A stretch of 64,000 bases of DNA from Curtobacterium sp. TC1 (GCF_019844075.1 NZ_CP081964.1:3410001-3474000), one strand, 5' to 3'; positions 20,688 to 32,181 are shown, counted from the first letter of the stretch. Numbers and translations are program-made. The notes: generated from the sequence alone by a model not told the origin.

Positions 20688-21653
20688 CTACGCGGTTGCC
20701 GCGGCGGTCGCGGCGGTCGCCGTCGTCGCGCCGTTCGCGGCGAGGAGCCAGGCCAGCAGCGCCTTCTGGGCGTGCAGACGGTTCTCCGCCTCGTCCCAGA
20801 TGATGCTGCGCGGACCGTCGATGACGTCGGCGGTCACCTCGTAGCCGCGGTCGGCGGGCAGGCAGTGCATGAACACCGCGTCGTCGGCGGCGTGCGCCAT
20901 GAGGGCGTCGTCCACGCGGTACCCGGAGAAGGTGTCCAGGCGCGACTGCTTCTCGGACTCCTTGCCCATCGACACCCACGTGTCGGTGACCACGACGTCG
21001 GCGCCGGCGACCGCGGCCACCGGGTCCGTCACGACCAGCACGGACCCACCGGTCTCGGCCGAACGGTGCTCGGCATCGGTGACGACCTGCGGGGACGGCG
21101 AGAACTCGGCCGGGGCAGCGACGCGGACGTGCATGCCCGCCGTCGCGCCGGCGAGCAGGTACGACTGGGCCATGTTGCTCGCACCGTCGCCGATGAACGC
21201 CACCGTCTGGCCCGCCAGCGTGCCGCGGTGCTCGCGGATGGTGAGCAGGTCGGCGAGCAGCTGGCACGGGTGGAAGTCGTCGGACAGCGCGTTGACGACG
21301 GGGACGGTCGTGTCGGCAGCCATCTCCTCGAGACCGGCCTGGCCGTAGGTGCGCCAGACGATCGCCGACACCATGCGCTCCAGCACACGGGCGGTGTCGG
21401 ACGGGGTCTCCTTGCCGCCGAGCTGGCTGTTCGCCGTCGAGATGATCAGCGGGCTGCCGCCCAGGTCGGAGATGCCGACGTGGAACGACACCCGGGTGCG
21501 CGTCGACGACTTGTCGAAGATGACCGCGACGCTCTGCGGGCCGGCGAGGGGCTTCGCACCCCAGCGGTCGGCCTTCATCTGGTCGGCGATGTCGAGGATC
21601 GCGGACTGCTCGGCCTGGCTGAGGTCGTCGTCCCGGAGGAAGTGGCGGGTCAT
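20688..21653 (-). CDS. argF: Ornithine carbamoyltransferase
   Basis: Makes citrulline from ornithine and carbamoyl phosphate. 321 residues. Carbamoyl-phosphate site STRTR at 50-54, HPCQ at 128-131 and the ornithine-loop HCLP at 263-266 are all intact. The C-terminus has a short Ala/Thr run (about 14 residues) that is not part of the fold. The ATG at 21653 overlaps the argD stop (ATGA). Confidence 0.96.
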   Translation of the reverse strand: MTRHFLRDDDLSQAEQSAILDIADQMKADRWGAKPLAGPQSVAVIFDKSSTRTRVSFHVGISDLGGSPLIISTANSQLGGKETPSDTARVLERMVSAIVWRTYGQAGLEEMAADTTVPVVNALSDDFHPCQLLADLLTIREHRGTLAGQTVAFIGDGASNMAQSYLLAGATAGMHVRVAAPAEFSPSPQVVTDAEHRSAETGGSVLVVTDPVAAVAGADVVVTDTWVSMGKESEKQSRLDTFSGYRVDDALMAHAADDAVFMHCLPADRGYEVTADVIDGPRSIIWDEAENRLHAQKALLAWLLAANGATTATAATAAATA

Positions 21654-22873
21654 GCGGAGGTCTCCTGGGCGGCAGCGACGGCCGCGAGGCTCTGGGCGAG
21701 GATCGACACGAACTCGTCGATCTCGGCGTCGGACACGATGAGCGGCGGCGCGAGGCGCAGGCTCGACTCGTTCGGGGCGTTGATGATGAGGCCACGCTCG
21801 AGCGCGGCGGCGTTGACCGCAGCCGCGACCGGACCGGTGAGCCCGACGCCGATGAGCAGGCCGGTGCCGCGGACCTCCTCGACGAGCGGTGAACCGATAC
21901 CGGCGACACCGGCCCGGATCCGCTCGCCCTTGACCACGGCGGCCGCGACGAGGTCGGCGCGCTCGATCTCGGCGAGCACTGCGTTCGCCACCCGGGTGCC
22001 GAGCGGGTTGCCACCGAAGGTCGAACCGTGCTGGCCGGCCGAGAACAGGTCGGACGCCCATCCGAAGGTCACGAGCGCACCGATCGGGAAGCCGCCGGCG
22101 ATGCCCTTGGCCACCGTGATGGCATCGGGCGTGAAGCCGTGCCCCTGGTAGGTGAACCAGTTGCCCGTCCGTCCGACGCCGGTCTGGATCTCGTCGAGGA
22201 TCAGCAGCGCACCGTGCTCCTCGGTCAGTCGGCGTGCCGCGAGCAGGAAGCCCTCCGGCAGGTCGACGACGCCGGCCTCGCCCTTGATCGGCTCGATGAT
22301 GATCGCCGCGACGGTGTCGTCGATCGACGCTTCGAGCGCTGCGACGGTGGAGTCGATGTGCTCGACCCCCGGGATCATCGGCAGGAAGTCCTGCTGCAGC
22401 GCGGGCTTGCCGGTGAGCGCGAGCGCACCCATCGTGCGGCCGTGGAACCCCTGCTTCAGCGCGAGGATGCGGGTCTTCTGCCCGTCCGCGCCCTTGTTCA
22501 GGCGCGCGAGCTTGAAGGCGGCCTCGTTCGCCTCGGCACCGGAGTTCCCGAAGTACACCCGCCCGGCGTCGCCCGCACCGGTGATGCGCTTGAGGCGTTC
22601 CGCGAGCTCGAGCTGCGGCGGGGTCGCGAAGTAGTTCGACACGTGCACGAGCTTCGCGGCCTGGTCGGCGATCGCCTCGACCAGGACGGGGTGCGCGTGG
22701 CCGAGCGAGTTGACGGCGATGCCCGCCAGGAAGTCGAGGTACTCGTTGCCCTCGACGTCCCAGACACGACAGCCCTGTCCGCGCTCGAGCATGATCTTCG
22801 GCGGCGTCAGGGATCGCATGAGCGACGCCCCGAACCGGTCGTTCCAGGTCTCGGTCTGCGTCTCGCTGCTCAC
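21650..22873 (-). CDS. argD: Acetylornithine aminotransferase
   Basis: PLP-dependent class III aminotransferase of arginine synthesis, 407 residues. The Schiff-base lysine is K256 in [19 protein letters not shown] (227-232) binds the PLP ring; the phosphate-binding loop is [10 protein letters not shown]. The GTG at 22873 overlaps the argB stop (GTGA); the frame continues upstream inside argB, but those residues do not belong to the fold. Confidence 0.95.
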   Translation of the reverse strand: MSSETQTETWNDRFGASLMRSLTPPKIMLERGQGCRVWDVEGNEYLDFLAGIAVNSLGHAHPVLVEAIADQAAKLVHVSNYFATPPQLELAERLKRITGAGDAGRVYFGNSGAEANEAAFKLARLNKGADGQKTRILALKQGFHGRTMGALALTGKPALQQDFLPMIPGVEHIDSTVAALEASIDDTVAAIIIEPIKGEAGVVDLPEGFLLAARRLTEEHGALLILDEIQTGVGRTGNWFTYQGHGFTPDAITVAKGIAGGFPIGALVTFGWASDLFSAGQHGSTFGGNPLGTRVANAVLAEIERADLVAAAVVKGERIRAGVAGIGSPLVEEVRGTGLLIGVGLTGPVAAAVNAAALERGLIINAPNESSLRLAPPLIVSDAEIDEFVSILAQSLAAVAAAQETSA

Positions 22874-23922
22874 TGCTGCTGCCCCTTCTCGGTCGTGCTG
22901 GCCACGTGTTGGCCGGTGCTGGTGCTCGTCGACGGTGCTGCCACGCGTCGGCCGATCTCGGCGTGGGTCATCTGGTTCTCGGTTCGTCGGCTCGGGTCCG
23001 GGATCACCTCGGTGCCCGCACCGCGCAGGGTGAAGACCTCGAGCAGGATCGAGTGCGGGATCCGGCCGTCGATGATCGTCGCCCCGCCGACCCCGCCGAC
23101 CACGGCGTCGAGGCACGCGGTCATCTTCGGGATCATGCCCGACTCGAGAGACGGCAGGAGCTCGCGGAGCTCCTCGACCGCGATGAGGTCGACGAGCGAG
23201 TCGCGGTCCGGCCAGTTGCGGTACAGGCCGGGGACGTCGGTGAGCATGATGAGCTTCGACGCACGCAGCGCGATCGCCAGGGCACCGGCCGCCGCGTCGG
23301 CGTTGACGTTGAGCGCCTGGTCCGGGTGGGCGTCGTCGATCGCGATGCTCGAGACCACCGGGATCCGGCCGGCCTCGATCGCGGCGAGCACCCCGGAGGG
23401 GTCGACGTGGGTGATGTCACCGACGTGGCCGAGGTCGTACTCCTGCCCGTCGACGACCACGCCCTTCTGCTCACCGGTGAACAAGGACCCGCCGTCGCCG
23501 AACACGCCGACGGCCAGGCCCTCGCCGTGCTCGTTCATCAGGTCGACGATCTCGCGGTTGACCTCGCCCGCCAGGACGTCGCGGACGACCGTGATCGCCT
23601 CGGTCGTGGTGACGCGGTAGCCACCTCGGAACTCGGACTCGATGCCCTGTTCCTTGAGCGCGGCCGAGATCTGCGGACCCCCACCGTGCACCACGACGGG
23701 GTGCAGGCCGGCGTAGCGGAGGTAGACCATGTCCTCGGCGAACGCCCGCTTGAGGTCGTCGTTCACCATGGCGTTGCCGCCGAACTTGACGACGACGACC
23801 TTGCCGGAGAAGCGCTTGAGCCACGGCAGGGACTCGATCAGGGTCGCGGCCTTGACGGCCGCGAACTCGTGTTCCTCTTCCTTCGTGAGGGGCGTCCCGG
23901 CCCCTTCGGTGTCGTTCGCCAT
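22870..23922 (-). CDS. argB: Acetylglutamate kinase
   Basis: Phosphorylates N-acetylglutamate, the usual point of arginine feedback control. 350 residues, about 40-50 longer than most homologues. Glycine-rich VVKFGGNAM and HGGGPQIS bind ATP and substrate. Extra length lies in an N-terminal helix of the type linked to arginine-sensitive hexamers and in a Ser/Thr-rich C-tail after about residue 315 that appears disordered. The ATG overlaps the argJ stop by one base (TGATG). Confidence 0.95.
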   Translation of the reverse strand: MANDTEGAGTPLTKEEEHEFAAVKAATLIESLPWLKRFSGKVVVVKFGGNAMVNDDLKRAFAEDMVYLRYAGLHPVVVHGGGPQISAALKEQGIESEFRGGYRVTTTEAITVVRDVLAGEVNREIVDLMNEHGEGLAVGVFGDGGSLFTGEQKGVVVDGQEYDLGHVGDITHVDPSGVLAAIEAGRIPVVSSIAIDDAHPDQALNVNADAAAGALAIALRASKLIMLTDVPGLYRNWPDRDSLVDLIAVEELRELLPSLESGMIPKMTACLDAVVGGVGGATIIDGRIPHSILLEVFTLRGAGTEVIPDPSRRTENQMTHAEIGRRVAAPSTSTSTGQHVASTTEKGQQQ

Positions 23923-25148
23923 CAGCTGGAGTACGCGCTGTTCTCGTGCACGTAGTCGTGCGTGAGGTCGTTGGTCAGGATCGTCGCCGCGTGCGTCCCG
24001 ACACCGAGGTCGATGCGCACGTGGGTGTCGCGCGGCGTCAGGTCGACGGTGTCGCTCGGCTGGTCCGGCGCACCGGCGTGGCAGACCCGGACACCGTTCA
24101 TGCTGACGTCGACCGCGTACGGGTCGAAGTCGGCGTCCGTCGTGCCGATCGCCGCGAGCACCCGGCCCCAGTTCGGGTCGTTGCCGAAGACCGCCGCCTT
24201 GAACAGGTTGTTGCGGGCGACGCTCCGGCCGACGGTCACGGCGTCGTCCTCGGTCGCGGCGTGCACGACCTCGATCGTGATGTCGTGGCTCGCGCCCTCG
24301 GCGTCCTGCTGCAGCTGGCGGGCCAGGTCCGCGCAGACCGCGGTCAGGGCTTCCTGGAAGTCGCCGACCTCGGGCGTCACCCCGCTCGCGCCCGACGACA
24401 GCAGCACGACGGTGTCGTTCGTCGACATGCAGCCGTCCGAGTCGACACGGTCGAAGGTGATGCGGGTGGCCGCGCGGAGCGCCTGGTCGAGCTGGTCCGG
24501 CGTCTGTACGGCGTCAGTGGTGATCACGACGAGCATCGTCGCGAGCCCTGGTGCGAGCATGCCCGCGCCCTTCGCCATGCCGCCGACCGTCCAGCCGTCC
24601 TCGGTCACCACGGACTGCTTCGCCTTGGTGTCGGTCGTCATGATCGCGGTGGCCGCATCCGGGCCGCCGTCGGCGCTGAGTGCGGCGCTCGCCAGGTCGA
24701 CCCCGCGCAGCACGCCGTCGCGGAAGGTCTGGTCGCCGACCCCGATCAGGCCGGTGGAGCAGACGACGACGTCGCCTGCGCCGATGCCGAGGGCGTCGCC
24801 CACTGCTTCGGCGGTCATGTGCGTGGTCTGGAAGCCGAAGGGACCCGTGAAGCAGTTGGCACCGCCGGAGTTCAGGACGACGGCACGCGCAGTGCCGTCA
24901 CCGACGACCTGGCGGGACCAGATCACCGGGTGCGCCTGCGCACGGTTGCTGGTGAACACCGCGGCGGCGGCCGCGTCGGGGCCGTCGTTGACGACGAGCG
25001 CCACGTCCGGCTTGCCGCTGGTCTTGAGGCCGGCGGTCACGCCGGCCGCGCGGAAGCCCGCTGCTGCGGTCACACCCTGCGGGGCCGGGAGGCCCGTGGC
25101 CGCTTCCGTCCCGCCGGTGGCGGTCGGTCCGTTGCTTGCGTCGGTCAC
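23922..25148 (-). CDS. argJ: Glutamate N-acetyltransferase / amino-acid acetyltransferase
   Basis: Recycles the acetyl group from acetylornithine to glutamate; 408 residues. Self-cleaving Ntn-fold enzyme: [16 protein letters not shown] carries the processing site, predicted Ala203-Thr204, with Thr204 as nucleophile. The N-terminal 25 residues are a Gly/Ala/Thr-rich extension, and codons 17-21 contain the GGGAGGCCCGTGG word found between genes elsewhere. GTG at 25148 overlaps the argC stop (GTGA). Presence of argJ means a cyclic acetyl pathway. Confidence 0.95.
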   Translation of the reverse strand: MTDASNGPTATGGTEAATGLPAPQGVTAAAGFRAAGVTAGLKTSGKPDVALVVNDGPDAAAAAVFTSNRAQAHPVIWSRQVVGDGTARAVVLNSGGANCFTGPFGFQTTHMTAEAVGDALGIGAGDVVVCSTGLIGVGDQTFRDGVLRGVDLASAALSADGGPDAATAIMTTDTKAKQSVVTEDGWTVGGMAKGAGMLAPGLATMLVVITTDAVQTPDQLDQALRAATRITFDRVDSDGCMSTNDTVVLLSSGASGVTPEVGDFQEALTAVCADLARQLQQDAEGASHDITIEVVHAATEDDAVTVGRSVARNNLFKAAVFGNDPNWGRVLAAIGTTDADFDPYAVDVSMNGVRVCHAGAPDQPSDTVDLTPRDTHVRIDLGVGTHAATILTNDLTHDYVHENSAYSS

Positions 25149-26242
25149 GGTGCGACTCCGTCCACGCTCAGGCCCAGGGTCTCCGGCAGACCGAGGGCGA
25201 TGTTGGTCGACTGGACGGCGGCGCCCGCCGTGCCCTTCGCGAGGTTGTCGAGTGCCGTCACGGCGACGACGCGGCCCGCGGCCTCGTCGACGGCGATGCC
25301 GACGAGTGCGGTGTTCGCACCGATCGTGTCCGCGACCCGGGGGAACTCGCCCTCGGGCAGCAGGTGCACGAACGGCTCGTCGGCGTAGGCCTGCTCCCAG
25401 GCGAGTCGCACGTCGCGCGCGCTCACCCCGGGGGTGATCTTGGCGGTCGTCGTCGCGAGGATGCCGCGCGACATCGGGACGAGCACGGGCGTGAACGAGA
25501 TGGTCACGTCGGCAGCACCCGCCACGACCAGGTTCTGCTGGATCTCCGGGACGTGCCGGTGCGTGCCGCCGACCGCGTAGGCGCTGGCGGAGCCCATGAT
25601 CTCGGACGCCAGGTAGGTGGTCGCGAGCTTCTTGCCGGCACCGCTCGGGCCGACGCTCAGCACCGCGACGATGTCGTCCGACTCGACGAGTCCAGCCTGG
25701 ATGCCCGGCTGGATGCCGAGCGTCACCGCGGTGACGTTGCACCCGGGGACGGCGATCCGCTTGGTGCCGATCAGGGCCGAGCGCTGCTTGCCCTGCGACG
25801 CGATGTCCTCGACCTCGCGCCACTCGTCGGCCGAGCCGGGGGCCGGGGCAGCGAGCAGGAGCTCGGGCAGGCCGTAGGTCCAGGCACCGTGGTACTCGCC
25901 GCCGTAGAACTGCTCCCAGGCCGCGGGGTCCGTCAGGCGGTGGTCCGCGCCGCAGTCCACGACGAGGGCCTCGTCACCGAGCTCCTCGGTGATCGCGCCG
26001 GACTGACCGTGCGGCAGCGCCAGGAACACGACGTCGTGCCCCCGGAGCGTCTCGGCCGTCGTCTTCTCGAGGGTCAGGTGTGACAGCGAGCGGAGGTGCG
26101 GCTGCGTCGCGATCAGCGGCTGTCCGGCGTTCGAGAACGCCGTCACCGTCCTGACGTCGAACTCGGGATGGACGGAGAGCACGCGCAGGAGCTCGCCACC
26201 CGCGTAGCCGGAGGCTCCCGCCACGGCGACGGATACGGACAT
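25145..26242 (-). CDS. argC: N-acetyl-gamma-glutamyl-phosphate reductase
   Basis: NADPH-dependent reduction of N-acetylglutamyl phosphate. 365 residues. Rossmann motif GASGYAGGE at 9-17; catalytic Cys168 in VPGCNVTA. An AAAGGTGG ribosome binding site precedes the ATG at 26242. First gene of the arg cluster, 78 bp after pheT. That gap shows no recognisable ARG box or terminator, so read-through from pheST is possible. Confidence 0.96.
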   Translation of the reverse strand: MSVSVAVAGASGYAGGELLRVLSVHPEFDVRTVTAFSNAGQPLIATQPHLRSLSHLTLEKTTAETLRGHDVVFLALPHGQSGAITEELGDEALVVDCGADHRLTDPAAWEQFYGGEYHGAWTYGLPELLLAAPAPGSADEWREVEDIASQGKQRSALIGTKRIAVPGCNVTAVTLGIQPGIQAGLVESDDIVAVLSVGPSGAGKKLATTYLASEIMGSASAYAVGGTHRHVPEIQQNLVVAGAADVTISFTPVLVPMSRGILATTTAKITPGVSARDVRLAWEQAYADEPFVHLLPEGEFPRVADTIGANTALVGIAVDEAAGRVVAVTALDNLAKGTAGAAVQSTNIALGLPETLGLSVDGVAP

Positions 26243-26320
26243 GGGATTCCACCTTTGGTCGGACTGGTCGTCGAGAGAGTCGGAGGCGGCGACCCCGGGC
26301 GGTGCTGATCCCGTCGTGGG

Positions 26321-28813
26321 TCAGTCGCGCAGGGTCGCCCCGAATCGCTCGCCGGCACGTCGGACTGCGCCGTCGCGGGCCTCGGTGGCCTCGGCAGCGG
26401 TCAGCGTGCGGTCCGTGGCACGGAAGCGCAGGGCGAACGTCAGGGACTTCTGTCCCTCGTCCACGCCGGAGCCCCGGTAGTCATCCACGAGCCGAGCATA
26501 CTCCAACAGGTCTCCGGCACCAGAGCGGACCGCATCCAACACGTCACCGGCCGGGACCCCGGCGTCGACGACCAGGGAGAGGTCCTGCGTCGCAGCGGGG
26601 TACGACACGATCGGCGCCACCGCGACGAGGTCGGGGGCCGCGGTCACCATGGCGTCGAGGTCGAGCTCGACCACGGCCACCACGCGGGGCAGCACCGCAG
26701 CAGCGGACAGCTCCGGCAGGAGTTCGCCGGCGACGCCCACGACGGTGTCGCCCACGAGCAGCGACGCCGCGCGGCCCGGGTGCAGCGACGGGTGGGTGGT
26801 CTGCGCGACGCGGAGTTCGACGCCGACGGCCCACGCGACCTGTCGCGCCGCGTCGATCGCGTCGGCGATGCCGTACGGCTCGGCGGCGACGCCCGCCTGC
26901 TTGACGACGCGGTTGCCGGTGAGCAGTGCGGACACGTGGAACGGCTGTGCGGGCAGGGACGCGTCGAGTGCCTGGAGGGTCGCACGGTCGGGCAGCGCGG
27001 CTCCGGCCGGGACCTCGTCGGTACCGAGCGTCACGCCCGTCGCCGGCAGGAACACCCGCGAGGTCTCGTAGAGCGCGACGTCGAGCAGGCCGCGCGAGAC
27101 GTTCCGGCGGGCGGCGTCGACGAGGGCCGGTACACCACTGCGCCGGAGCAGGTTCTGCTCACTGTCGAGGGCGTTCGCGAGCACGACGCTCGGGCCGCCG
27201 TCCGGGTCGATCCCCGGGTAGGCGTCCTGGGTCGCCGCGGAGACGAACGGTGCCGTCACCGCTTCGACCAGGCCCGCCGCCGCGAGGGCCGCGGAGACCC
27301 GACGTCGCGCCTGCTGGTGCGGGGTGAGTCCGCGTCCGGGCGGGGCGACGGGCAGCACGCTCGGGATGCGGTCGTACCCGACGATCCGCGCGACCTCCTC
27401 GACCAACGTGGTGTCGTCGGTGAGGTCGGGGCGCCAGGTCGGCGGCGTGACGGCGAGCTGCTCACCGTCGGCCTGCACCGTGGCGCCGATCGCGCGGAGG
27501 GTGTCGACGACCTCGGTGTCGGTGTAGTCCACACCGATGAGCTCGGCCGGACGCGTGGTCCGCATGGTGACCGTCGCGCGGGGCTCGGTGTCGACGAGGG
27601 TCGATCCGAGGGCGTCGGCCGTCCCACCCGCCAGCTCGACGAGGAGCTCGACGGCGCGGTTCGCCGCGGCCTCGGCCACGAGCGGGTCGACGCCGCGCTC
27701 GAAGCGACGGGAGGCCTCGCTCGGCAGCTTGTGGCGGCGAGCGGTCCGCGCGATCGAGACCTGGTCGAAGCCGGCTGCCTCGATCAGGACGTCGGTCGTG
27801 CTCGCCGAGATCTCGGTGCGGGCACCGCCCATCACGCCGGCGAGCCCGACGGGACCGTCGTCGTCGGTGATGACGAGGTCCTCGGGGTCGAGCTTCCGCA
27901 CGGCGCCGTCGAGGGTCTCGAGCGTCTCGCCCGCAGCGGCACGACGGACGCCCAGGCCACCGCGCACGGTCGACAGGTCGTAGCCGTGCAGCGGCTGGCC
28001 GAGCTCGAACATGACGTAGTTCGTGATGTCGACTGGCAGCGAGATCGCGCGGACGCCCGCCAGAGCGAGACGCGACACCATCCAGGCCGGTGTTTTCGCC
28101 GTGGGGTCGATGCCACGGACGACGCGGGTGACGAACGTGCTCGCGCCGACGCGACCCCGGATCGGGGCCTGGTCGTCGATCGTCACCGAGAAGCCCTCGG
28201 CCGTGCGGGAGGCGACGCGGTCGGCGGGGTCGTGGAAGCTCGCCCCGGTGGCGTGGGCGTACTCGCGCGCGACACCGCGCATGCTGAGCACGTACCCGCG
28301 GTCCGGCGTGACGTTGATCTCGACCGCGGCGTCGTCGAGGCCGAGGAGCGCGATGGCGTCCTCACCCACGGTCGGCTCCATGCCGAGGTCCGCGAAGCGC
28401 AGGATGCCCTCGTGCTCGTCGCCGAGACCGAGCTCACGTGCCGAGGCGATCATGCCGTCGGAGACGTGGCCGTAGGTCTTGCGGGCCGCGATCGGGAACG
28501 GGCCGGGCAGCACGGCACCGGGCAGCGTGACGACGACGAGGTCGCCCACGTCGAAGTTGTGCGCGCCGCAGACGATGCCGCGGGGCTCGGGCTCGCCGAC
28601 GTCCACCTGGCACCAGTTGATGGTCTTGCCGTTCTTCTGCGGCTCGGGGACGCGTTCGAGTACCCGGCCGACCACGACGGGGCCGGTCAGGTCGAAGGTG
28701 TGGACGTCCTCTTCCTCGAAGCCGACCGACACGAGCGCCGCGTGGACGTGCTCGAGGGTGACGTCCTCGGGGAGGTCGACGGACTCGCCGAGCCAACGGA
28801 GTGGGACGCGCAT
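26321..28813 (-). CDS. pheT: Phenylalanyl-tRNA synthetase beta subunit
   Basis: 830 residues, standard bacterial length. In order: N-terminal EMAP/OB tRNA-binding domain (about 40-155, GRVLERVPEPQKNGKTINWCQVD region), B3/B4 editing domain (about 215-390), B5 domain (about 410-480), catalytic-like core, and a C-terminal ferredoxin-like anticodon-binding domain (last 95 residues, ending KSLTFALRFRATDRTLT). Works with PheS as an alpha2-beta2 enzyme. The ATG overlaps the pheS stop by one base, giving tight coupling. Confidence 0.96.
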   Translation of the reverse strand: MRVPLRWLGESVDLPEDVTLEHVHAALVSVGFEEEDVHTFDLTGPVVVGRVLERVPEPQKNGKTINWCQVDVGEPEPRGIVCGAHNFDVGDLVVVTLPGAVLPGPFPIAARKTYGHVSDGMIASARELGLGDEHEGILRFADLGMEPTVGEDAIALLGLDDAAVEINVTPDRGYVLSMRGVAREYAHATGASFHDPADRVASRTAEGFSVTIDDQAPIRGRVGASTFVTRVVRGIDPTAKTPAWMVSRLALAGVRAISLPVDITNYVMFELGQPLHGYDLSTVRGGLGVRRAAAGETLETLDGAVRKLDPEDLVITDDDGPVGLAGVMGGARTEISASTTDVLIEAAGFDQVSIARTARRHKLPSEASRRFERGVDPLVAEAAANRAVELLVELAGGTADALGSTLVDTEPRATVTMRTTRPAELIGVDYTDTEVVDTLRAIGATVQADGEQLAVTPPTWRPDLTDDTTLVEEVARIVGYDRIPSVLPVAPPGRGLTPHQQARRRVSAALAAAGLVEAVTAPFVSAATQDAYPGIDPDGGPSVVLANALDSEQNLLRRSGVPALVDAARRNVSRGLLDVALYETSRVFLPATGVTLGTDEVPAGAALPDRATLQALDASLPAQPFHVSALLTGNRVVKQAGVAAEPYGIADAIDAARQVAWAVGVELRVAQTTHPSLHPGRAASLLVGDTVVGVAGELLPELSAAAVLPRVVAVVELDLDAMVTAAPDLVAVAPIVSYPAATQDLSLVVDAGVPAGDVLDAVRSGAGDLLEYARLVDDYRGSGVDEGQKSLTFALRFRATDRTLTAAEATEARDGAVRRAGERFGATLRD

Positions 28814-29853
28814 CAGACCACCGTTCCGAACTGCTGCGAGAAGCGGATGTCGCCCTCGAGGAAGTCACGCATGTCGTTCAGGCCGTTGCGGAACTGCAGC
28901 GTCCGCTCGATGCCCATGCCGAAGGCGAAGCCCTGGTACTCGTCCGGGTCGATCCCGGCGGCACGCAGGACGTTGGGGTTGACCATGCCGCAGCCACCCC
29001 ACTCGACCCACCGCGCGCCGCCCTTGGCGTTCGGCTGCCAGACGTCCATCTCGGCGCTGGGCTCGGTGAACGGGAAGTAGTTCGGGCGCAGGCGGATCTG
29101 GGCCTCGGCGCCGAAGACCTGGCGGGCGAAGTGCTCGAGCGTGCCGCGCAGGTGCGCCATCGTCAGGCCCTTGTCGATCGCGATGCCCTCGACCTGGGTG
29201 AAGACCGGCAGGTGCGTGGCGTCGAGCTCGTCGGCGCGGTACACACGGCCCGGGGCGATGACGTAGAGCGGGAGGTCGCGGGACAGCAGCGACCGCACCT
29301 GCACCGGCGACGTGTGGGTACGCATGACGAGGTGCCGGTCGACGGGCTCGACGAAGATCGTGTCCGCCATGGCCCGGGCCGGGTGGTCCTGGTCGAAGTT
29401 CAGCGCGTCGAAGTTGAACCACTCGTGCTCGAGCTCGGGGCCTTCTGCCACTTCCCACCCCATGCCGACGAAGATGTCCGCGACGGCTTCGTTGAGGAGC
29501 GAGAGCGGGTGGCGCGAGCCGGTCGGGCGGTGCGTCGGCAACGCGGTGACGTCGACGCGCTCGGCCTCGAGCCGCGCGCGCTCCTCCGCCACGGCGAGGA
29601 CCGACTCCTGCTCCGCGATCGCCGCGTTCAGCCGGCCGCGGGCCTGGCCGACGAGCTTGCCGGCGGCGGCCTTCTGCTCCGGCGGCACACTGCGCATCGA
29701 CGCGTTCATCCGAGCCAGCGGCGACTGCTCACCGGTGTGCTCGGCCCTGGCCTGCTTCAGTTCGGCGACCGTCGTCGTGGCGCGGACGGCGGCGAGTGCT
29801 GCGTCCACGGCGTCGGCGACGGCCGATTCGCTGATCTCGAGAGGTTCTGACAC
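28813..29853 (-). CDS. pheS: Phenylalanyl-tRNA synthetase alpha subunit
   Basis: 346 residues, class II synthetase catalytic subunit. An N-terminal coiled-coil tRNA-binding region (1-100) precedes motif 2 (GRVYRADELDATHLPVF) and motif 3 (GFAFGMGIERT). The GTG at 29853 is chosen because a TAGGCT -10 box lies 8 nt upstream and earlier in-frame codons overlap it; no ribosome binding site is seen. The equivalent of the substrate-pocket residue Ala294 of E. coli lies in the FAFGMGIER block. Confidence 0.95.
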   Translation of the reverse strand: MSEPLEISESAVADAVDAALAAVRATTTVAELKQARAEHTGEQSPLARMNASMRSVPPEQKAAAGKLVGQARGRLNAAIAEQESVLAVAEERARLEAERVDVTALPTHRPTGSRHPLSLLNEAVADIFVGMGWEVAEGPELEHEWFNFDALNFDQDHPARAMADTIFVEPVDRHLVMRTHTSPVQVRSLLSRDLPLYVIAPGRVYRADELDATHLPVFTQVEGIAIDKGLTMAHLRGTLEHFARQVFGAEAQIRLRPNYFPFTEPSAEMDVWQPNAKGGARWVEWGGCGMVNPNVLRAAGIDPDEYQGFAFGMGIERTLQFRNGLNDMRDFLEGDIRFSQQFGTVV

Positions 29854-29861
29854 GAGACCCA

Positions 29862-29867
29862 AGCCTA
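29862..29867 (-). promoter_or_regulatory. -10 box (TAGGCT), leaderless pheS promoter
   Basis: TAGGCT ends 8 nt before the GTG of pheS in the 67-bp gap after the rRNA methyltransferase gene. Confidence 0.45.
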
Positions 29868-29920
29868 CCGGCCGACGGGATACCACCCGCCTGCACCGGT
29901 CGGACTGTGGAGAGGAGGGG

Positions 29921-30784
29921 TCAGCTCCGGAGCGCGAACGCCGACTCGTACAGGCAGACCGAGGCAGCCGTCGCCAGGTTCATCGACTCCGCCTGGCCGT
30001 AGATCGGCACCTTCACCGCGCGGTCGACGAGCGCGAGGTCCTCGGTGGTGAGCCCGCGGGCCTCGTTGCCGAACACCCACGCGGTCGGGCCGTCGAGCAT
30101 GCCCTCGGCCCGGACCACCGGCAGATCGTCGCCCGACACGTCGGCCGCGAGCACCGTGTACCCGAGCGCCTTCGCCCGCGCGATCGTGTCGGCCAGAGTC
30201 ACGCCCACCGACACCGGCACGTGGAACAGCGAGCCCGTGGTCGAACGGACGACCTTCGGGTTGTACGGGTCCACCGACCGCCCGGTGAGGACCACCGCGT
30301 CGGCGCCGGCGGAGTCGGCGGCGCGGATGATCGTGCCGGCGTTCCCCGGGTCCCGCACCTCTTCGAGGATGGCGACCAGCCCCGGCAACGTGGCCGGATC
30401 GTCGGCGTCCCCACGGGCCTCCAGGTCGACGGCAGCAGCTGCGTCACCGACGCGACGGTCGGGGAAGACGTCCTTCACCGACGTCGGGAACTGCTGGCAG
30501 ACGGCGACGACACCCTGCGGCGTCACGGTGTCCGCCATCGCGTCGAGCACCTGCTCCGTCACGAACCAGGTGTCGACCGGCGCGTCGTCGAGCCCGTAGC
30601 GGGCTGCGGCCGTCGGCGTCACGTAGAGCTCGCGCAGGAGCTCCGGGGCGTACTCGAGTGCTTCACGCACCGCCTGCGGCCCTTCCAGCAGGAACAAGCC
30701 CGTTTCGGCACGGACGTCCTTCTTCGACAGGGCCGCGACGGCCTTCACGCGTCCGGCACGGGGGTTCTCGAGGAGATCGCTCAC
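29921..30784 (-). CDS. SpoU/TrmH-family rRNA 2'-O-methyltransferase
   Basis: 287 residues with an N-terminal substrate-binding domain (LFLLEGPQAVREAL) and a C-terminal SPOUT trefoil-knot domain. The three SpoU motifs are present: EVRDPGNAGTIIRAADSAG, WVFGNEARGL and IPIYG-like IYGQAESMNLATAASV. Predicted to use S-adenosylmethionine to methylate rRNA. Same place as tsnR in mycobacteria (between rplT and pheS). The exact rRNA target cannot be read from sequence. The GTG at 30784 has a TAGACT box 6 nt upstream and no ribosome binding site. Confidence 0.9.
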   Translation of the reverse strand: MSDLLENPRAGRVKAVAALSKKDVRAETGLFLLEGPQAVREALEYAPELLRELYVTPTAAARYGLDDAPVDTWFVTEQVLDAMADTVTPQGVVAVCQQFPTSVKDVFPDRRVGDAAAAVDLEARGDADDPATLPGLVAILEEVRDPGNAGTIIRAADSAGADAVVLTGRSVDPYNPKVVRSTTGSLFHVPVSVGVTLADTIARAKALGYTVLAADVSGDDLPVVRAEGMLDGPTAWVFGNEARGLTTEDLALVDRAVKVPIYGQAESMNLATAASVCLYESAFALRS

Positions 30785-30790
30785 GACCCA

Positions 30791-30796
30791 AGTCTA
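30791..30796 (-). promoter_or_regulatory. -10 box (TAGACT), leaderless methyltransferase promoter
   Basis: TAGACT ends 6 nt before the GTG. It lies just past the rplT terminator, so the methyltransferase/pheST block starts its own transcript. Confidence 0.5.
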
Positions 30797-30803
30797 GGAA
30801 CGA

Positions 30804-30833
30804 CGAAACCCCCGCCGTGCGGCGGGGGTTTCG
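30804..30833 (-). terminator. Intrinsic terminator after infC-rpmI-rplT
   Basis: A 14-bp perfect inverted repeat (CGAAACCCCCGCCG and its complement, 2-nt centre) 17 nt after the rplT stop. Each arm ends in AAA/TTT, so it can act in either direction. Confidence 0.85.
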
Positions 30834-30849
30834 CGAGCAGAAGAACTGA

Positions 30850-31233
30850 CTACGCAGCCTTCGGGGCCGAGGTGTCGGCCGGGAGGGCCTTCTTCGCGGT
30901 CTCGACGAGCGCGGTGAAGGTCTCGGGGTTGTTCACCGCGAGGTCGGCGAGGATGCGACGGTCGACCTCGACACCGGCCAGACCCAGACCCTGGATCAGA
31001 CGGTTGTAGGTGAGGCCGTTCGCGCGGGACGCAGCGTTGATGCGCTGGATCCACAGGCGACGGAACTCGCCCTTCTTCGCGTGACGGTCGCGGTACGCGT
31101 AGACGAGGGAGTGGGTGACCTGCTCCTTGGCCTTGCGGTACAGACGCGAACGCTGGCCGCGGTAGCCCTCGGCGCGCTCGAGGATGACGCGGCGCTTCTT
31201 GGCGGCGTTGACCGCTCTCTTTACTCGTGCCAT
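30850..31233 (-). CDS. rplT: 50S ribosomal protein L20
   Basis: 127 residues; binds 23S rRNA early in 50S assembly. Starts [15 protein letters not shown], and the core [15 protein letters not shown] and [14 protein letters not shown] blocks are intact. A short Ala/Pro tail follows. AAAGGAA precedes the ATG. Third gene of the infC operon. Confidence 0.98.
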   Translation of the reverse strand: MARVKRAVNAAKKRRVILERAEGYRGQRSRLYRKAKEQVTHSLVYAYRDRHAKKGEFRRLWIQRINAASRANGLTYNRLIQGLGLAGVEVDRRILADLAVNNPETFTALVETAKKALPADTSAPKAA

Positions 31234-31260
31234 TGCACTATTCCTTTACGATCCGGGGGC

Positions 31261-31455
31261 TCAGTGGCCGAGGAGCTTCTTGACGTTCTTCGCGTCTGCC
31301 TTGGAGAGGACCTGGTCCTCGTTCAGGCGGGCCTTGCGCTTGGAGCTCTTGACCTCGAGGTTGTGACGCATACCGGCCTGCTGCTTCATGACCTTGCCGG
31401 TACCGGTGATCTTGAAGCGCTTCTTCGACCCGGAGTGGGTCTTCTGCTTGGGCAT
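31261..31455 (-). CDS. rpmI: 50S ribosomal protein L35
   Basis: 64 residues, full length. Begins [20 protein letters not shown], the L35 hallmark, with basic residues throughout. It lies 27 nt upstream of rplT and about 60 nt after infC. Confidence 0.98.
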   Translation of the reverse strand: MPKQKTHSGSKKRFKITGTGKVMKQQAGMRHNLEVKSSKRKARLNEDQVLSKADAKNVKKLLGH

Positions 31456-31515
31456 GGTGGTGCCTTTCCGTGGGATGGATGGGGGCCGCGTCGTTGCGGG
31501 GTCGGTCGGGGTGAC

Positions 31516-32181
<666 letters not shown>

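Noticed and set aside
26243..26320. ARG box / arginine operator before argC
   Set aside because: No A/T-rich palindrome resembling a known ARG box in the 78-bp gap.
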